A stretch of 64,000 nt of DNA from Sphingomonas sp. LY29 (GTDB lineage Bacteria; Pseudomonadota; Alphaproteobacteria; Sphingomonadales; Sphingomonadaceae): positions 620,001-684,000 of the forward strand of contig NZ_CP141587.1 in the NCBI RefSeq assembly GCF_035593985.1. The letters are read 5' to 3'. The notes beneath the pieces were generated by a model. The model did not search any database and was not told where the DNA came from. It saw only the letters and a list, made by a program, of their open reading frames with translations. A program made the position numbers and the translations under genes. This document shows, in pieces, positions 1 through 8,189 of the stretch (position 1 is the stretch's first letter; every line of letters starts with the position of its first letter).

Positions 1-251
1 TCCACCCGGGCGAGGCGATGGACAAGAATCTGTACGACCTGCCGCCGGCCGAGTTGGTCAACGTCCCGACCGTGTGCGGCTCCCTCCGCGAAGCGCTCGT
101 CAGCCTCGCCGCCGACAAGGACTTCCTGCTCAAGGGCGACGTGTTCAGCGCCGACCAGATCGACGCCTACATCGACCTCAAGTGGGAAGAGGTGATGCGC
201 TGGGAAACCACGCCGTCGCCGGTCGAGTACGACATGTACTATTCCTCCTAA
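1..251 (+). CDS. glnA: Glutamine synthetase type I, C-terminal part (left edge cuts the gene)
   Basis: Only the last ~83 codons are present and they are open to the left edge. The segment HPGEAMDKNLYDLPP is the strongly conserved adenylylation region of bacterial type I glutamine synthetase. The Tyr encoded at 33-35 corresponds to the tyrosine modified by GlnE to switch the enzyme off under nitrogen excess. The enzyme makes glutamine from glutamate, ammonia and ATP in the cytosol. The C-terminus (EYDMYYSS) is typical of alphaproteobacterial GlnA. The frame ends with TAA at 249-251, directly before a small hairpin. Confidence 0.95.
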   Translation, partial: HPGEAMDKNLYDLPPAELVNVPTVCGSLREALVSLAADKDFLLKGDVFSADQIDAYIDLKWEEVMRWETTPSPVEYDMYYSS

Positions 252-276
252 AGGAGGGCGCCTTCGGGTTCCTCCT
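252..276 (+). terminator. Short hairpin just after glnA
   Basis: AGGAGG at 252-257 pairs with CCTCCT at 271-276 around a 13-base loop, starting one base after the stop codon. There is no T-tract, so it could be a weak terminator or an mRNA 3' stabiliser. The much stronger hairpin at 306-347 follows closely. Confidence 0.4.
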
Positions 277-305
277 GAGCGGAGGTGCCGCTTACCTTAT
301 CGTAA

Positions 306-347
306 GACCTCGCAAGCCATAGTCGCGCGATTATGGCTTGCGAGGTC
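306..347 (+). promoter_or_regulatory. Perfect 16-bp hairpin enclosing the RBS of the PilZ gene
   Basis: Bases 306-321 are perfectly complementary to 332-347, leaving a 10-base loop. The right arm holds GCGAGG(T), the only Shine-Dalgarno-like sequence placed correctly (about 8 bases) before the ATG at 354. If formed in mRNA, the stem would hide the ribosome-binding site. There is no T-tract behind it, so it is not a standard intrinsic terminator, though it could also stop or stabilise glnA transcripts. Confidence 0.5.
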
Positions 348-353
348 ACATCG

Positions 354-1271
354 ATGAACAAGTTCCGCTCCGCGATCCTCTCGGGCAAGGGATTGCACGG
401 AGACGATCCCGTCGTCCGCGACAAATCGGCGCGCGGCGTCGAGCCCGACGACCTGTCCTCGATCGAAGTCACGCGCGAAGCGACCCGCGCCTACGACGGA
501 CGTGAGGAAGATCGCCATCGCCTCACCGGCGAGATCGCGACCCTCCGCCACAACGGCACGATTCATCAGGTGGAACTGATCAACCTGTCGGGCGGCGGCG
601 CGATGGTCTCGGCCGAATTCGGCCCACGCCTGTGGGATCGCGTCGATCTCGTCCTCGCCGAGGGCGCCGAACTCGAATGCGCCGTTCGTTGGCTTCGCGG
701 CGACCGCGTCGGCCTGGAATTCGCCCACGAAACCCGGATCGAGTGCGACCCCGCCAAGCGCGACGCACTCCTGCTCGACGTCGTCCGCCGCAGCTTCCCC
801 GACATCAAGGTCGACGAGGAAGCCGCGCCGGTGCCGGCCGTTGCCGAAGACGACGACGCAATCGCCAATTCGCGACGCACCGAGCGCCGCCATCCGCTGA
901 TCTGGATGGGCGAGATCCTGTTCCAGCATAATTGCGAGCGCGTGCGCCTTCGCAACATTTCCGAACATGGCGCGCTGGTCGAAAGCCCGCTGACCTATCC
1001 GAAGGGCGCCGAACTGCTGCTCGACCTCGGCGCGGCCGGACAGCATTTCGCCACGGTCGGCTGGACTTGCGGCGACAAGGTCGGCCTCGCGTTCGCGCAG
1101 CCGTTCGACCTTTCGACCCTCGCTCAGGTTCGACCCGACGTCGCCTCGGGCCGCTCCTCCGCGATCATCGTCCCGCGTGTCGCCGACGACGACAGCCCGT
1201 GGGCCGACGGCTGGCGTCGCCAGTCGGTCGAGGAATTGCGCGAAAGCCTGGAAGGCTATCTCAAGCGCTGA
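354..1271 (+). CDS. Tandem PilZ-domain protein
   Basis: This 305-aa soluble protein has two PilZ-like modules. The first (about residues 46-130) has NLSGGG at about 77-82. The second (about 174-255) opens with the arginine-rich RRTERR and has NISEHG at about 201-206. The Arg cluster plus (D/N)xSxxG is the c-di-GMP binding signature of PilZ. The first module lacks a good RxxxR at the expected place, so the second is the likelier binder. I chose ATG 354 because CGAGGT lies 8 bases upstream; an in-frame ATG at 333 lies inside the hairpin stem and would add seven residues. A target process is not evident from context. A second PilZ gene lies at 44928-45518. Confidence 0.85.
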   Translation: MNKFRSAILSGKGLHGDDPVVRDKSARGVEPDDLSSIEVTREATRAYDGREEDRHRLTGEIATLRHNGTIHQVELINLSGGGAMVSAEFGPRLWDRVDLVLAEGAELECAVRWLRGDRVGLEFAHETRIECDPAKRDALLLDVVRRSFPDIKVDEEAAPVPAVAEDDDAIANSRRTERRHPLIWMGEILFQHNCERVRLRNISEHGALVESPLTYPKGAELLLDLGAAGQHFATVGWTCGDKVGLAFAQPFDLSTLAQVRPDVASGRSSAIIVPRVADDDSPWADGWRRQSVEELRESLEGYLKR

Positions 1272-2558
1272 TCACTCGCGGATCAGGCTGGTCCGCTTGG
1301 TGTCGCGCATCGTGATGTAGGTCACCAGGCTGAGCGCGATGATCGCGGTGACGTAGCCGTAGAACCAGCGCTCGTACCCGGCATCCTTCAGCCACAGCGC
1401 GACATATTCGGCCGTCCCCCCGAAGATCGTGTTGGCGATGGCGTAGGGCAGCGCGACGCCGAGCGCCCGGATGTGCCCCGGGAACAGCTCGGCTTTCACC
1501 ACGGCGTTGATTGACGTGTAGCCCGTCACGATGACGAGGCTCGCCATCACCAGCGCGAAGGCGGTCAGCGGGTCGCGCGTGCTCTCCAACGCCACGAAGA
1601 TCGGATAGGTGAACAGGACGCCGGCGACGCCGAACGCGATCATGATCGGCTTGCGCCCCACCCGATCGCTCAGCCATCCGGCAGCAGGCTGCAGGCACAT
1701 AAAGATTGCCAACGCCACCGTCATGATCCGCGACGCGGTCGCGCGGTCGAATCCGACCGTGTTGGCGAGATATTTCTGCATGTAGGTCGTGTAGGCGTAG
1801 AAGGCGAGCGTGCCGCCCGCGGTCAGCGCCATCACGAGAAACGCCTCGCGCGGATGGTCGCGAAACAGGTTCGCGCCGCTCGACTTGGGCCGCTCCGCCC
1901 CCATCGCCTCGACCGCGACATAGCTGTCGCTCTCGGTCAGGCGGCGGCGGATGATGAAGACGACGACCGCAAGCACCGCGCCGATCGCAAAGGCGATGCG
2001 CCATCCCCACGCCTCGAGCGCGGCTTCGCCCAGCACTGACTGCAGCGTCAGCAGCAACGCCAGCGCGACCAATTGGCCGGCGATCAGCGTGACGTACTGG
2101 AAACTCGACCAGAAGCCGCGGCGCTTCTCGCCGGCCATCTCGCTGAGGTAGGTCGCGCTTGACCCATATTCGCCGCCAAGGCTGAGCCCCTGCACCATCC
2201 GCGCGGCAACGAGGATTGCGGGCGACCACAGCCCGATCTGCGCGTAGGTCGGCGCCGCCGCGATCGCGAGCGAGCCGAGGCACATCAGGCTGACCGACAG
2301 GCTGAGGCCCGCCTTCCGCCCGCGATGATCGGCGTAGATGCCCATCACCCACGCCCCGATCGGGCGCATGATGAACCCCACCGCGAACACCGCGGCGGTT
2401 GACAGCAGTTGCGCCGTCTGGTCGCCTTCGGGAAAGAAGCTCGGCGCGAAATAGAGCGCGAAGGCGGCGTAGACGTACCAGTCGAACCATTCGACCAGAT
2501 TTCCCGCCGATCCCCCGACGATGTTGGTCAGCCGTTGCCGCGAGCCAGCCTCAGCCAC
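1272..2558 (-). CDS. MFS transporter, metabolite:H+ symporter (MHS) family
   Basis: The 428-aa protein has about 12 hydrophobic segments. It has the MFS loop 2-3 motif (GIYADHRGRKAG) and the MHS-type LSLGGEYGSSATYLSE segment in TM4, as in alpha-ketoglutarate and proline/betaine symporters (KgtP/ProP group). It probably imports an organic acid or osmolyte with protons; the substrate cannot be read from sequence. The start is a GTG at 2558, giving VAEAGSRQRL; it overlaps the last codons of the upstream APC permease gene by 8 bases, so the pair is probably one transcript. The stop abuts the convergent PilZ gene with no spacer. Confidence 0.8.
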   Translation of the reverse strand: MAEAGSRQRLTNIVGGSAGNLVEWFDWYVYAAFALYFAPSFFPEGDQTAQLLSTAAVFAVGFIMRPIGAWVMGIYADHRGRKAGLSLSVSLMCLGSLAIAAAPTYAQIGLWSPAILVAARMVQGLSLGGEYGSSATYLSEMAGEKRRGFWSSFQYVTLIAGQLVALALLLTLQSVLGEAALEAWGWRIAFAIGAVLAVVVFIIRRRLTESDSYVAVEAMGAERPKSSGANLFRDHPREAFLVMALTAGGTLAFYAYTTYMQKYLANTVGFDRATASRIMTVALAIFMCLQPAAGWLSDRVGRKPIMIAFGVAGVLFTYPIFVALESTRDPLTAFALVMASLVIVTGYTSINAVVKAELFPGHIRALGVALPYAIANTIFGGTAEYVALWLKDAGYERWFYGYVTAIIALSLVTYITMRDTKRTSLIRE

Positions 2559-3951
2559 GCGCGGCGCGCGTCCGATGCGCCAGCGGCGACGAGTAGACGA
2601 GGTACACCACAAAGCCGATCACGTTCCACAGCACGAAATAGAGCTGTGTCTTCGACGGCAGCGATGCGAACAGCCACAGGCAGCCCGCGATCCCGGCGAT
2701 CCCGATCACCCACGGCAGCGGTGTCTTGAAGCGCCGCTCCCGGTGAGGCTCGCGCACCCGCATCACCAGCATCGCCGCGCAGACCGCGACGAACGCGCAC
2801 AACGTGCCCGCATTGGCCAGCGCGGCAATCTCGTCGAGCGGAAAGATGCCCGCGATGATCGCGACGATGACGGCGGTGAAGATCGTGATCCGCACCGGCG
2901 ACCCGCGGCTCGACACCTTGGCGAGGGCGGGCGGCAACAGGCCGTCGCGCGCCATGGTGAAGAAGATGCGGCTCTGCCCGAAGAAGAACGCGAGGATCAC
3001 GGTCGGAAGCGCGATCACCGCCGACACCGCCAGGAACCATGCCGCCCAAGGCTGATTGAGTTCGCGCAGGATCAGCGCCAGCGGCTCGGGACTGTCGGCA
3101 AAGCGGGTGTAAGCAATCGCGCCAATCGCGGTCGCGGCGACCGCCATGTAGATCACCACGCACAGCAGCATCGAACCGACGATCCCGATGGCGAGGTCGC
3201 GATCGGGGTTCTTGGCCTCCTCCGCCGCCGTGGCGATCGCGTCGAATCCGTAGAAGGCGAAGAAGATGATCGCCGCCGCGGCCATCACGCCCACCTCGCT
3301 CCCCGACGGCCCGCTGCGCGGGAAGCCGTTGGGCATGAACGGATCGAAATTGGCAGCGTCGAAGAAGGGCAGCGTGACGATGATGAACAATGCCAGCGCG
3401 GCCAGCTTCACCAGCACCAGCGCGGCATTGAGGTTGGCGCTCTCGCGCGTGCCCGCGATCAGCAGGCCCGCCACCACCGCAATGATCGCGATCGCGGGAA
3501 GGTTGACGATCCCGCCAAGCTCGGGCCCGTTCGCCAACGCGAACGGAATGTGCGCCAATGGCGCGGCATAGCCCGACCAGCCGACCGCGACCGCGCTGAC
3601 GACCAGGCTATATTCCAGGATCAGCGACCAGCCTACGATCCAAGCGAGCAGTTCGCCGAAAACGACATAGGAGTACGTGTAGGCGCTTCCCGATGCGGGA
3701 ATCATCGTCGCGACCTCGGCATAAGCGAGCGCGGCGCAGGCGCAGATCACCCCCGCGATGGCGAAGCTGACTATGACCGCCGGTCCCGCCTTGCCCGCGC
3801 CGACACCGATCAGAGTCAGGATCCCGGTGCCGACGATTGCCCCGACACCGAGCGCGATCAGGTGCGGCCATGACAACGACTGCGCCAATCGATGCTCCTC
3901 GGGCATCTCTTCGCGCGTCAGCACCGCTTTCCGAAAATTCCAGTTCTTCAT
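2551..3951 (-). CDS. APC-family amino acid permease (cationic amino acid transporter type)
   Basis: This 466-aa polytopic protein has about 12 TM segments. TM1 carries the APC substrate-backbone loop (GVGAIVGTGIL). The stretch SYVVFGELLAWIVGWSLILEY is characteristic of the CAT subfamily (YhdG-like, TC 2.A.3.3). It is expected to exchange or import amino acids at the inner membrane. The ATG at 3951 gives MKNWNFRKAV. It is followed by the MHS transporter gene with an 8-base overlap, which suggests coordinated uptake functions, but the substrates of both are unknown. Confidence 0.85.
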   Translation of the reverse strand: MKNWNFRKAVLTREEMPEEHRLAQSLSWPHLIALGVGAIVGTGILTLIGVGAGKAGPAVIVSFAIAGVICACAALAYAEVATMIPASGSAYTYSYVVFGELLAWIVGWSLILEYSLVVSAVAVGWSGYAAPLAHIPFALANGPELGGIVNLPAIAIIAVVAGLLIAGTRESANLNAALVLVKLAALALFIIVTLPFFDAANFDPFMPNGFPRSGPSGSEVGVMAAAAIIFFAFYGFDAIATAAEEAKNPDRDLAIGIVGSMLLCVVIYMAVAATAIGAIAYTRFADSPEPLALILRELNQPWAAWFLAVSAVIALPTVILAFFFGQSRIFFTMARDGLLPPALAKVSSRGSPVRITIFTAVIVAIIAGIFPLDEIAALANAGTLCAFVAVCAAMLVMRVREPHRERRFKTPLPWVIGIAGIAGCLWLFASLPSKTQLYFVLWNVIGFVVYLVYSSPLAHRTRAARG

Positions 3952-4007
3952 GTCTTGCCCCCGCTTCGTTGCGCGGAGCCTAGCGCGACGTCAGCGCGGC
4001 GCAACGC

Positions 4008-7000
4008 TCAATAGTCTCTCGACACCCGAACGTTGGCGCTGGTCCGTCCGATCGTCGAAATGCTCGACAGCAGCGAGAGCCAGCGCGTGACCTGATATTC
4101 CACCCGGGTGGCCGAATAGCCCTGCCCGTCGGTGATCACTTCGACGAACAGGCGGCGGCCGATATATTTGCCCGCCGAAATCGCCGTCTTCTGCCCGGTC
4201 GCGACGTCGGCCGGCAGAATGCGCAGCCGGTCGAGCCCGATCGCACGCCGCACAGCGTTGATCGGATCGAGATTGCCCGATCCCGACTGCAGCGCAGCGA
4301 TCGCCGACGCCAGTTGCAGCGCCTCGGGCGCGGAAAGGTTGGTGATTGAGGTGCCGAACAGGATCCGCGACAGCAATTCGTCCTCGGGCAGCTGCGGGAC
4401 CGACGCGAAGCGGATTTCGGGACGAAGCCCACTTCCCGTGACGATGACGCTGGCGTCGAGCCCCTGCACCTGCGCCTCGGCACGGATGTCGAGCAGCGGA
4501 TCGGGCGGGCTTTCGCCGCGGAAGCGAATGATCCCGCGCTCCAGCCTGAAACCGCGTCCGGCAAACTCATACTCACCGCGAATGAGGTCGGCGCGGCCGG
4601 TCATGCGCGGCGCATTGACCGCCCCGCCGATGGTCAGGTCGGTGCGCCAGCGGCTGTCGATGCCGAGCCCGCGAACCTCGATCGGCCCGCCCGACACCTT
4701 GAGGTCAAGGCGCCACGGCGTGAGCTCGGCAACGTCGATATCGGTCTCGACCTCGCGTCCGACATGACGAACCTGCAACTGCGGAACCGATGCCGCGGCG
4801 CTGGCCTGCCCCAGCGTGAATCGTCCGCCGACCAGTCGGAGGTCGCCGCTGATCGTCCCGCCGGTCCCGTCGGAGCGGACGCGGATCGGCCCGGTCACCG
4901 TTGCGGCAATGTCGCCCCGGTCGAGCACCCTCGCGCGGGTCGCGGCGAAGTCGAGCGACAGCGCGGTCGCGCCCCCGCCGAAGTCGACCGTCCCGCCACC
5001 CGTCAGCGTGCCGCCGCCGGGCGTCGTGCCGCTCACCCCCGAGAGCACCAGCCGCGACCCGTTGAAGCGACCGTTTGCGGTGAGCCCCTCGATCACCGTG
5101 CCCGTGACCGCGCTTTCCAGCCGCGCGCCTTGCGCGCGGATCGAACCGCGAATCTGCGGATCGACCAGTCGCCCGCTGATGTCCGCGCCGACCGCAATCG
5201 GTCCCGACAGGTCGAAGATCTCGATCCCTGACAATCGCCACAGCGTATCGGCCGGCCCCGCATAGCGAAGCTGCAACTGCATCGGCGCATTTATCAGTTC
5301 GGCGACGATCGGGCCACGGCCCAGCGGTGCGACCCGTGCCTGCGCGCGGCCGATCGTCTTGCCGTCGCTGACCGCTACCGCGCGCATCGACGCGCGCCCG
5401 TTGGCAAGCACGGCGTTGATGCCGACGTCGATCGGCTTCGACGCCAAGACCAGGCCCGCCCGAGTGAGCCCGCGGACACGAATGTTCGCGCTGCCGGCAG
5501 GCTGCCCATTCTCCCAGCGATACTCGACGCGCCCGCTGGCGATGCCGCCCAGACCGGCGCGCGGCACGAACACTTCAAGCAGGTCGAGCGGCATTGACTG
5601 GATGTCCGCACGAAGCGCCGGACTGTCGCCGGTGCGACCCGACAGGACGCCGCGTCCGCTTCCGAAGCGGACGCGCGTCGGCGCCACTTCCCATCCGCCC
5701 GCCACGCGCGTGATAATCGCTGGGCTGTCGAGCGTCAGCGGCCGCCGAGCAACCTGCCCGCGTGCGGTGACGCGGATCTGGTCCGGCGTGATGTCGGCAA
5801 ATCCGGTCAGGTTGAACGGCGTCCCGCGCGACCCCTGCACCGCGCCGCGCACCTGCCCACTGCCGTTCACCAGCCGCGCGTTGGCGGTCAGCCGCGCCAG
5901 CGTGAATCCGCCCGTCGTCAGGCCTTGCGCGCTGACCACGCCGTCGAGCGTCGTCCGCCCGGGCGCAAGCAGGATCGACCCATCGATCCGCCCCTGCCGA
6001 ACGCTGAGCGCCGGTGGGCCCGCCGTGCTGAAATTGGTCGCGGTCAAATGCGCTTCGATTTTCTGGCTACCCGCGACCGGCATGAAGCCGAGCGTTCCGT
6101 CGAGCCCCCCGCCGGCCAGTCTCAGCAAGCCGCTGAATCCGCCCGGATCGCTGCGCATCGTCCCACGCGCCGTCGTCCCCGCCACGTTCAGCGCGGCAAT
6201 GGCGATCGACGCGCGCCCGCCGCGGGGAAGCAAGATCTGCCCGTTGGTCGTAAACGGTCCCAGCCGCGACTGGCCGTTGGCTCGGAAATCGAAGTTCGAT
6301 CCCGCCGGCGCCAGGAACAGCCGAACGTCGCGCAAGCCAAGCGAGTCCATTGGTCGGTCGAGGAATAGCTCGACCTTCGGGCGATCGATCTGACCGTCGA
6401 GCCGAAGCCGAAGCGGCCCATATTCCGACTGGCGACCGCGCATCTCGACCAGGAAGGTGCCGTCACGCCGACGCATCCCCTGCCCCGACAAGCGCAGCTT
6501 CGGTGCGACGATTTGCAGGTTGGTGAAGCGGATCACCCCGTCCGCGCCGCGCTCAAGGTTAGTGGTTAAACGCGGCAATCCGCCGGCCAGGCTGGCGAAG
6601 AAGCTGTTGTCGAGGCGGCGCACCTGCGCGACCGCGTTGCCGACGATCCGCGATCCCTTTCCGCCCGGCCCGGGCACCACGCGGAATACGGTTTCGACAT
6701 CGACGATCCCAAGGCCCGGCACGAGATAGCGCTTGAGCCCGCCCGACAACGCAAGGTCGAACCGGCCGGTCTTGAGGTCGAGCAGCACGCTGACGAGCCC
6801 ATTGAGCTTGTCGCTGCGCAGCTTGAGCTTGTCCCCGCGAATGAGGTCGGGCGTGATTGCCAGCATGCCGTCGATGCTGAGGTTGCCGAGAATACCCCCG
6901 GCGACGTCGCCAACCCCGGTGATCGCACCGGCCTTCAGCAGCAGCGGCACGCGCATCGGCCACGGCGATAGGCGGCCGCGACCTTCCGCGCGAACGTTGC

Positions 7001-8189
7001 GGAAGCCGGTCGTGTCGATCGCGACCTGTGGGCTGGTCAGGCGATAGGCGAAATCGGCGCGCTCCATCGCCCCGTCGAGCGTGAGCAACAGCCGCACGTT
7101 GCGCCCGGACATGGTCGGATAAAGCGCTGACGGCTTGAGCAGGTCGACACCGAGCCGCACCTGTCGATACTCGCTCGCGGCCAGGTCGACCCCACCGCGT
7201 GCGACCGCGCGCAGCGCCGACGATGCCAGCGTCAGTTGCCCGTCCAGAACACTGTCGGCGAAGGTCGCAGCGCCATCGACCTTGACCGATGTCGCGATCA
7301 GCGGTCGCAGGCCGGGACCGACGAACGGCCGCCCGTCGAGCACACCCGACAAGCGATACCGTCCCGAATCCGCCGCCAGCGCCAGCGTCGCGGACTGCCT
7401 GCGATCGACCAGCAGCTGCGCCGCCCCGCGCCAACGCGTCCAACTCCCGTCGCCACCGATTGTGAGATCGATCGGGCGCTTGAGGCCCGTGAGCGTCGGG
7501 ATCAGCCCGTCGGCAGGGGCGATCGCGCGAACGTCGAGGTCGAAGCGATTGCGATCGGGCTCGGCGTCGAGCCGCGCCGCCACCCGGTCGCCGTCGAGCA
7601 TCGCCAGTTGCAGCCCGACCATCGCCCGCCCTGCGCGGATCGTCGCTTCACCGCGAACGCTGCCGGTTCGTGCAGTGCCGGTGACTCCCCTCGCCAGCTC
7701 CAACCGGTCGATCTTCAGCTGGCCGATATGGATGTCGAACGAAGGCAGCAGCGCTGCCTTCTTCCCCGACGGTTTCAGCCGCGGCAGCCGCTCCAGGCGC
7801 ACCAGCCTCGATTCGAGCCTGTCGATATGCAGGCTATTGTAGAGCCAGGCGCCCGGCGCCCAGTCGAGCGTGATTTCCGGGCTGGTCAGGAACACCCCGG
7901 TCGGATCGCTGACCGTCACGCCCCGCAACCGGGCTTCGCCGTAGATCGACCCGTCGATCCGCGCGACCTTGATGTTGAGGCCTGTCGCCGTCTCGAAACG
8001 CGACAGGCGATCGACGATGAAGCGATGCCCCGGCGCGGTGTCGAGCATGATGAGCGCGCCCGCCGCGAGACCCAGCAGGACCAGCAGAAGAACGCCGAAT
8101 TCCTTGGCAAGCTGCCGCCCCCACCGCCGTCGCCGCGACACGACGATGCGTTCGCCATTGTTCGCGTCCTCGACGGTGGTCGTCGTCAT
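4008..8189 (-). CDS. tamB: Translocation and assembly module protein TamB
   Basis: The protein has 1393 residues: a short cytosolic N-terminus, one TM helix at about 31-52 (LLLVLLGLAAGALIML), then a very long beta-rich periplasmic region. It ends in a DUF490/TamB domain that finishes with the aromatic pattern expected of a beta-signal-like end. TamB belongs to the AsmA-like/VPS13-like bridge proteins; with TamA it assists outer-membrane protein insertion and probably phospholipid transport. The start ATG (8189) shares one base with the tamA stop (TGATG), so the two are translationally coupled. Confidence 0.95.
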   Translation of the reverse strand: MTTTTVEDANNGERIVVSRRRRWGRQLAKEFGVLLLVLLGLAAGALIMLDTAPGHRFIVDRLSRFETATGLNIKVARIDGSIYGEARLRGVTVSDPTGVFLTSPEITLDWAPGAWLYNSLHIDRLESRLVRLERLPRLKPSGKKAALLPSFDIHIGQLKIDRLELARGVTGTARTGSVRGEATIRAGRAMVGLQLAMLDGDRVAARLDAEPDRNRFDLDVRAIAPADGLIPTLTGLKRPIDLTIGGDGSWTRWRGAAQLLVDRRQSATLALAADSGRYRLSGVLDGRPFVGPGLRPLIATSVKVDGAATFADSVLDGQLTLASSALRAVARGGVDLAASEYRQVRLGVDLLKPSALYPTMSGRNVRLLLTLDGAMERADFAYRLTSPQVAIDTTGFRNVRAEGRGRLSPWPMRVPLLLKAGAITGVGDVAGGILGNLSIDGMLAITPDLIRGDKLKLRSDKLNGLVSVLLDLKTGRFDLALSGGLKRYLVPGLGIVDVETVFRVVPGPGGKGSRIVGNAVAQVRRLDNSFFASLAGGLPRLTTNLERGADGVIRFTNLQIVAPKLRLSGQGMRRRDGTFLVEMRGRQSEYGPLRLRLDGQIDRPKVELFLDRPMDSLGLRDVRLFLAPAGSNFDFRANGQSRLGPFTTNGQILLPRGGRASIAIAALNVAGTTARGTMRSDPGGFSGLLRLAGGGLDGTLGFMPVAGSQKIEAHLTATNFSTAGPPALSVRQGRIDGSILLAPGRTTLDGVVSAQGLTTGGFTLARLTANARLVNGSGQVRGAVQGSRGTPFNLTGFADITPDQIRVTARGQVARRPLTLDSPAIITRVAGGWEVAPTRVRFGSGRGVLSGRTGDSPALRADIQSMPLDLLEVFVPRAGLGGIASGRVEYRWENGQPAGSANIRVRGLTRAGLVLASKPIDVGINAVLANGRASMRAVAVSDGKTIGRAQARVAPLGRGPIVAELINAPMQLQLRYAGPADTLWRLSGIEIFDLSGPIAVGADISGRLVDPQIRGSIRAQGARLESAVTGTVIEGLTANGRFNGSRLVLSGVSGTTPGGGTLTGGGTVDFGGGATALSLDFAATRARVLDRGDIAATVTGPIRVRSDGTGGTISGDLRLVGGRFTLGQASAAASVPQLQVRHVGREVETDIDVAELTPWRLDLKVSGGPIEVRGLGIDSRWRTDLTIGGAVNAPRMTGRADLIRGEYEFAGRGFRLERGIIRFRGESPPDPLLDIRAEAQVQGLDASVIVTGSGLRPEIRFASVPQLPEDELLSRILFGTSITNLSAPEALQLASAIAALQSGSGNLDPINAVRRAIGLDRLRILPADVATGQKTAISAGKYIGRRLFVEVITDGQGYSATRVEYQVTRWLSLLSSISTIGRTSANVRVSRDY

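Noticed and set aside
2521..3873. 450-codon ORF on the plus strand, antisense to the APC permease
   Set aside because: Arg/Asp/His-rich low-complexity translation typical of the complement of a high-GC gene; the permease on the other strand has clear family motifs.
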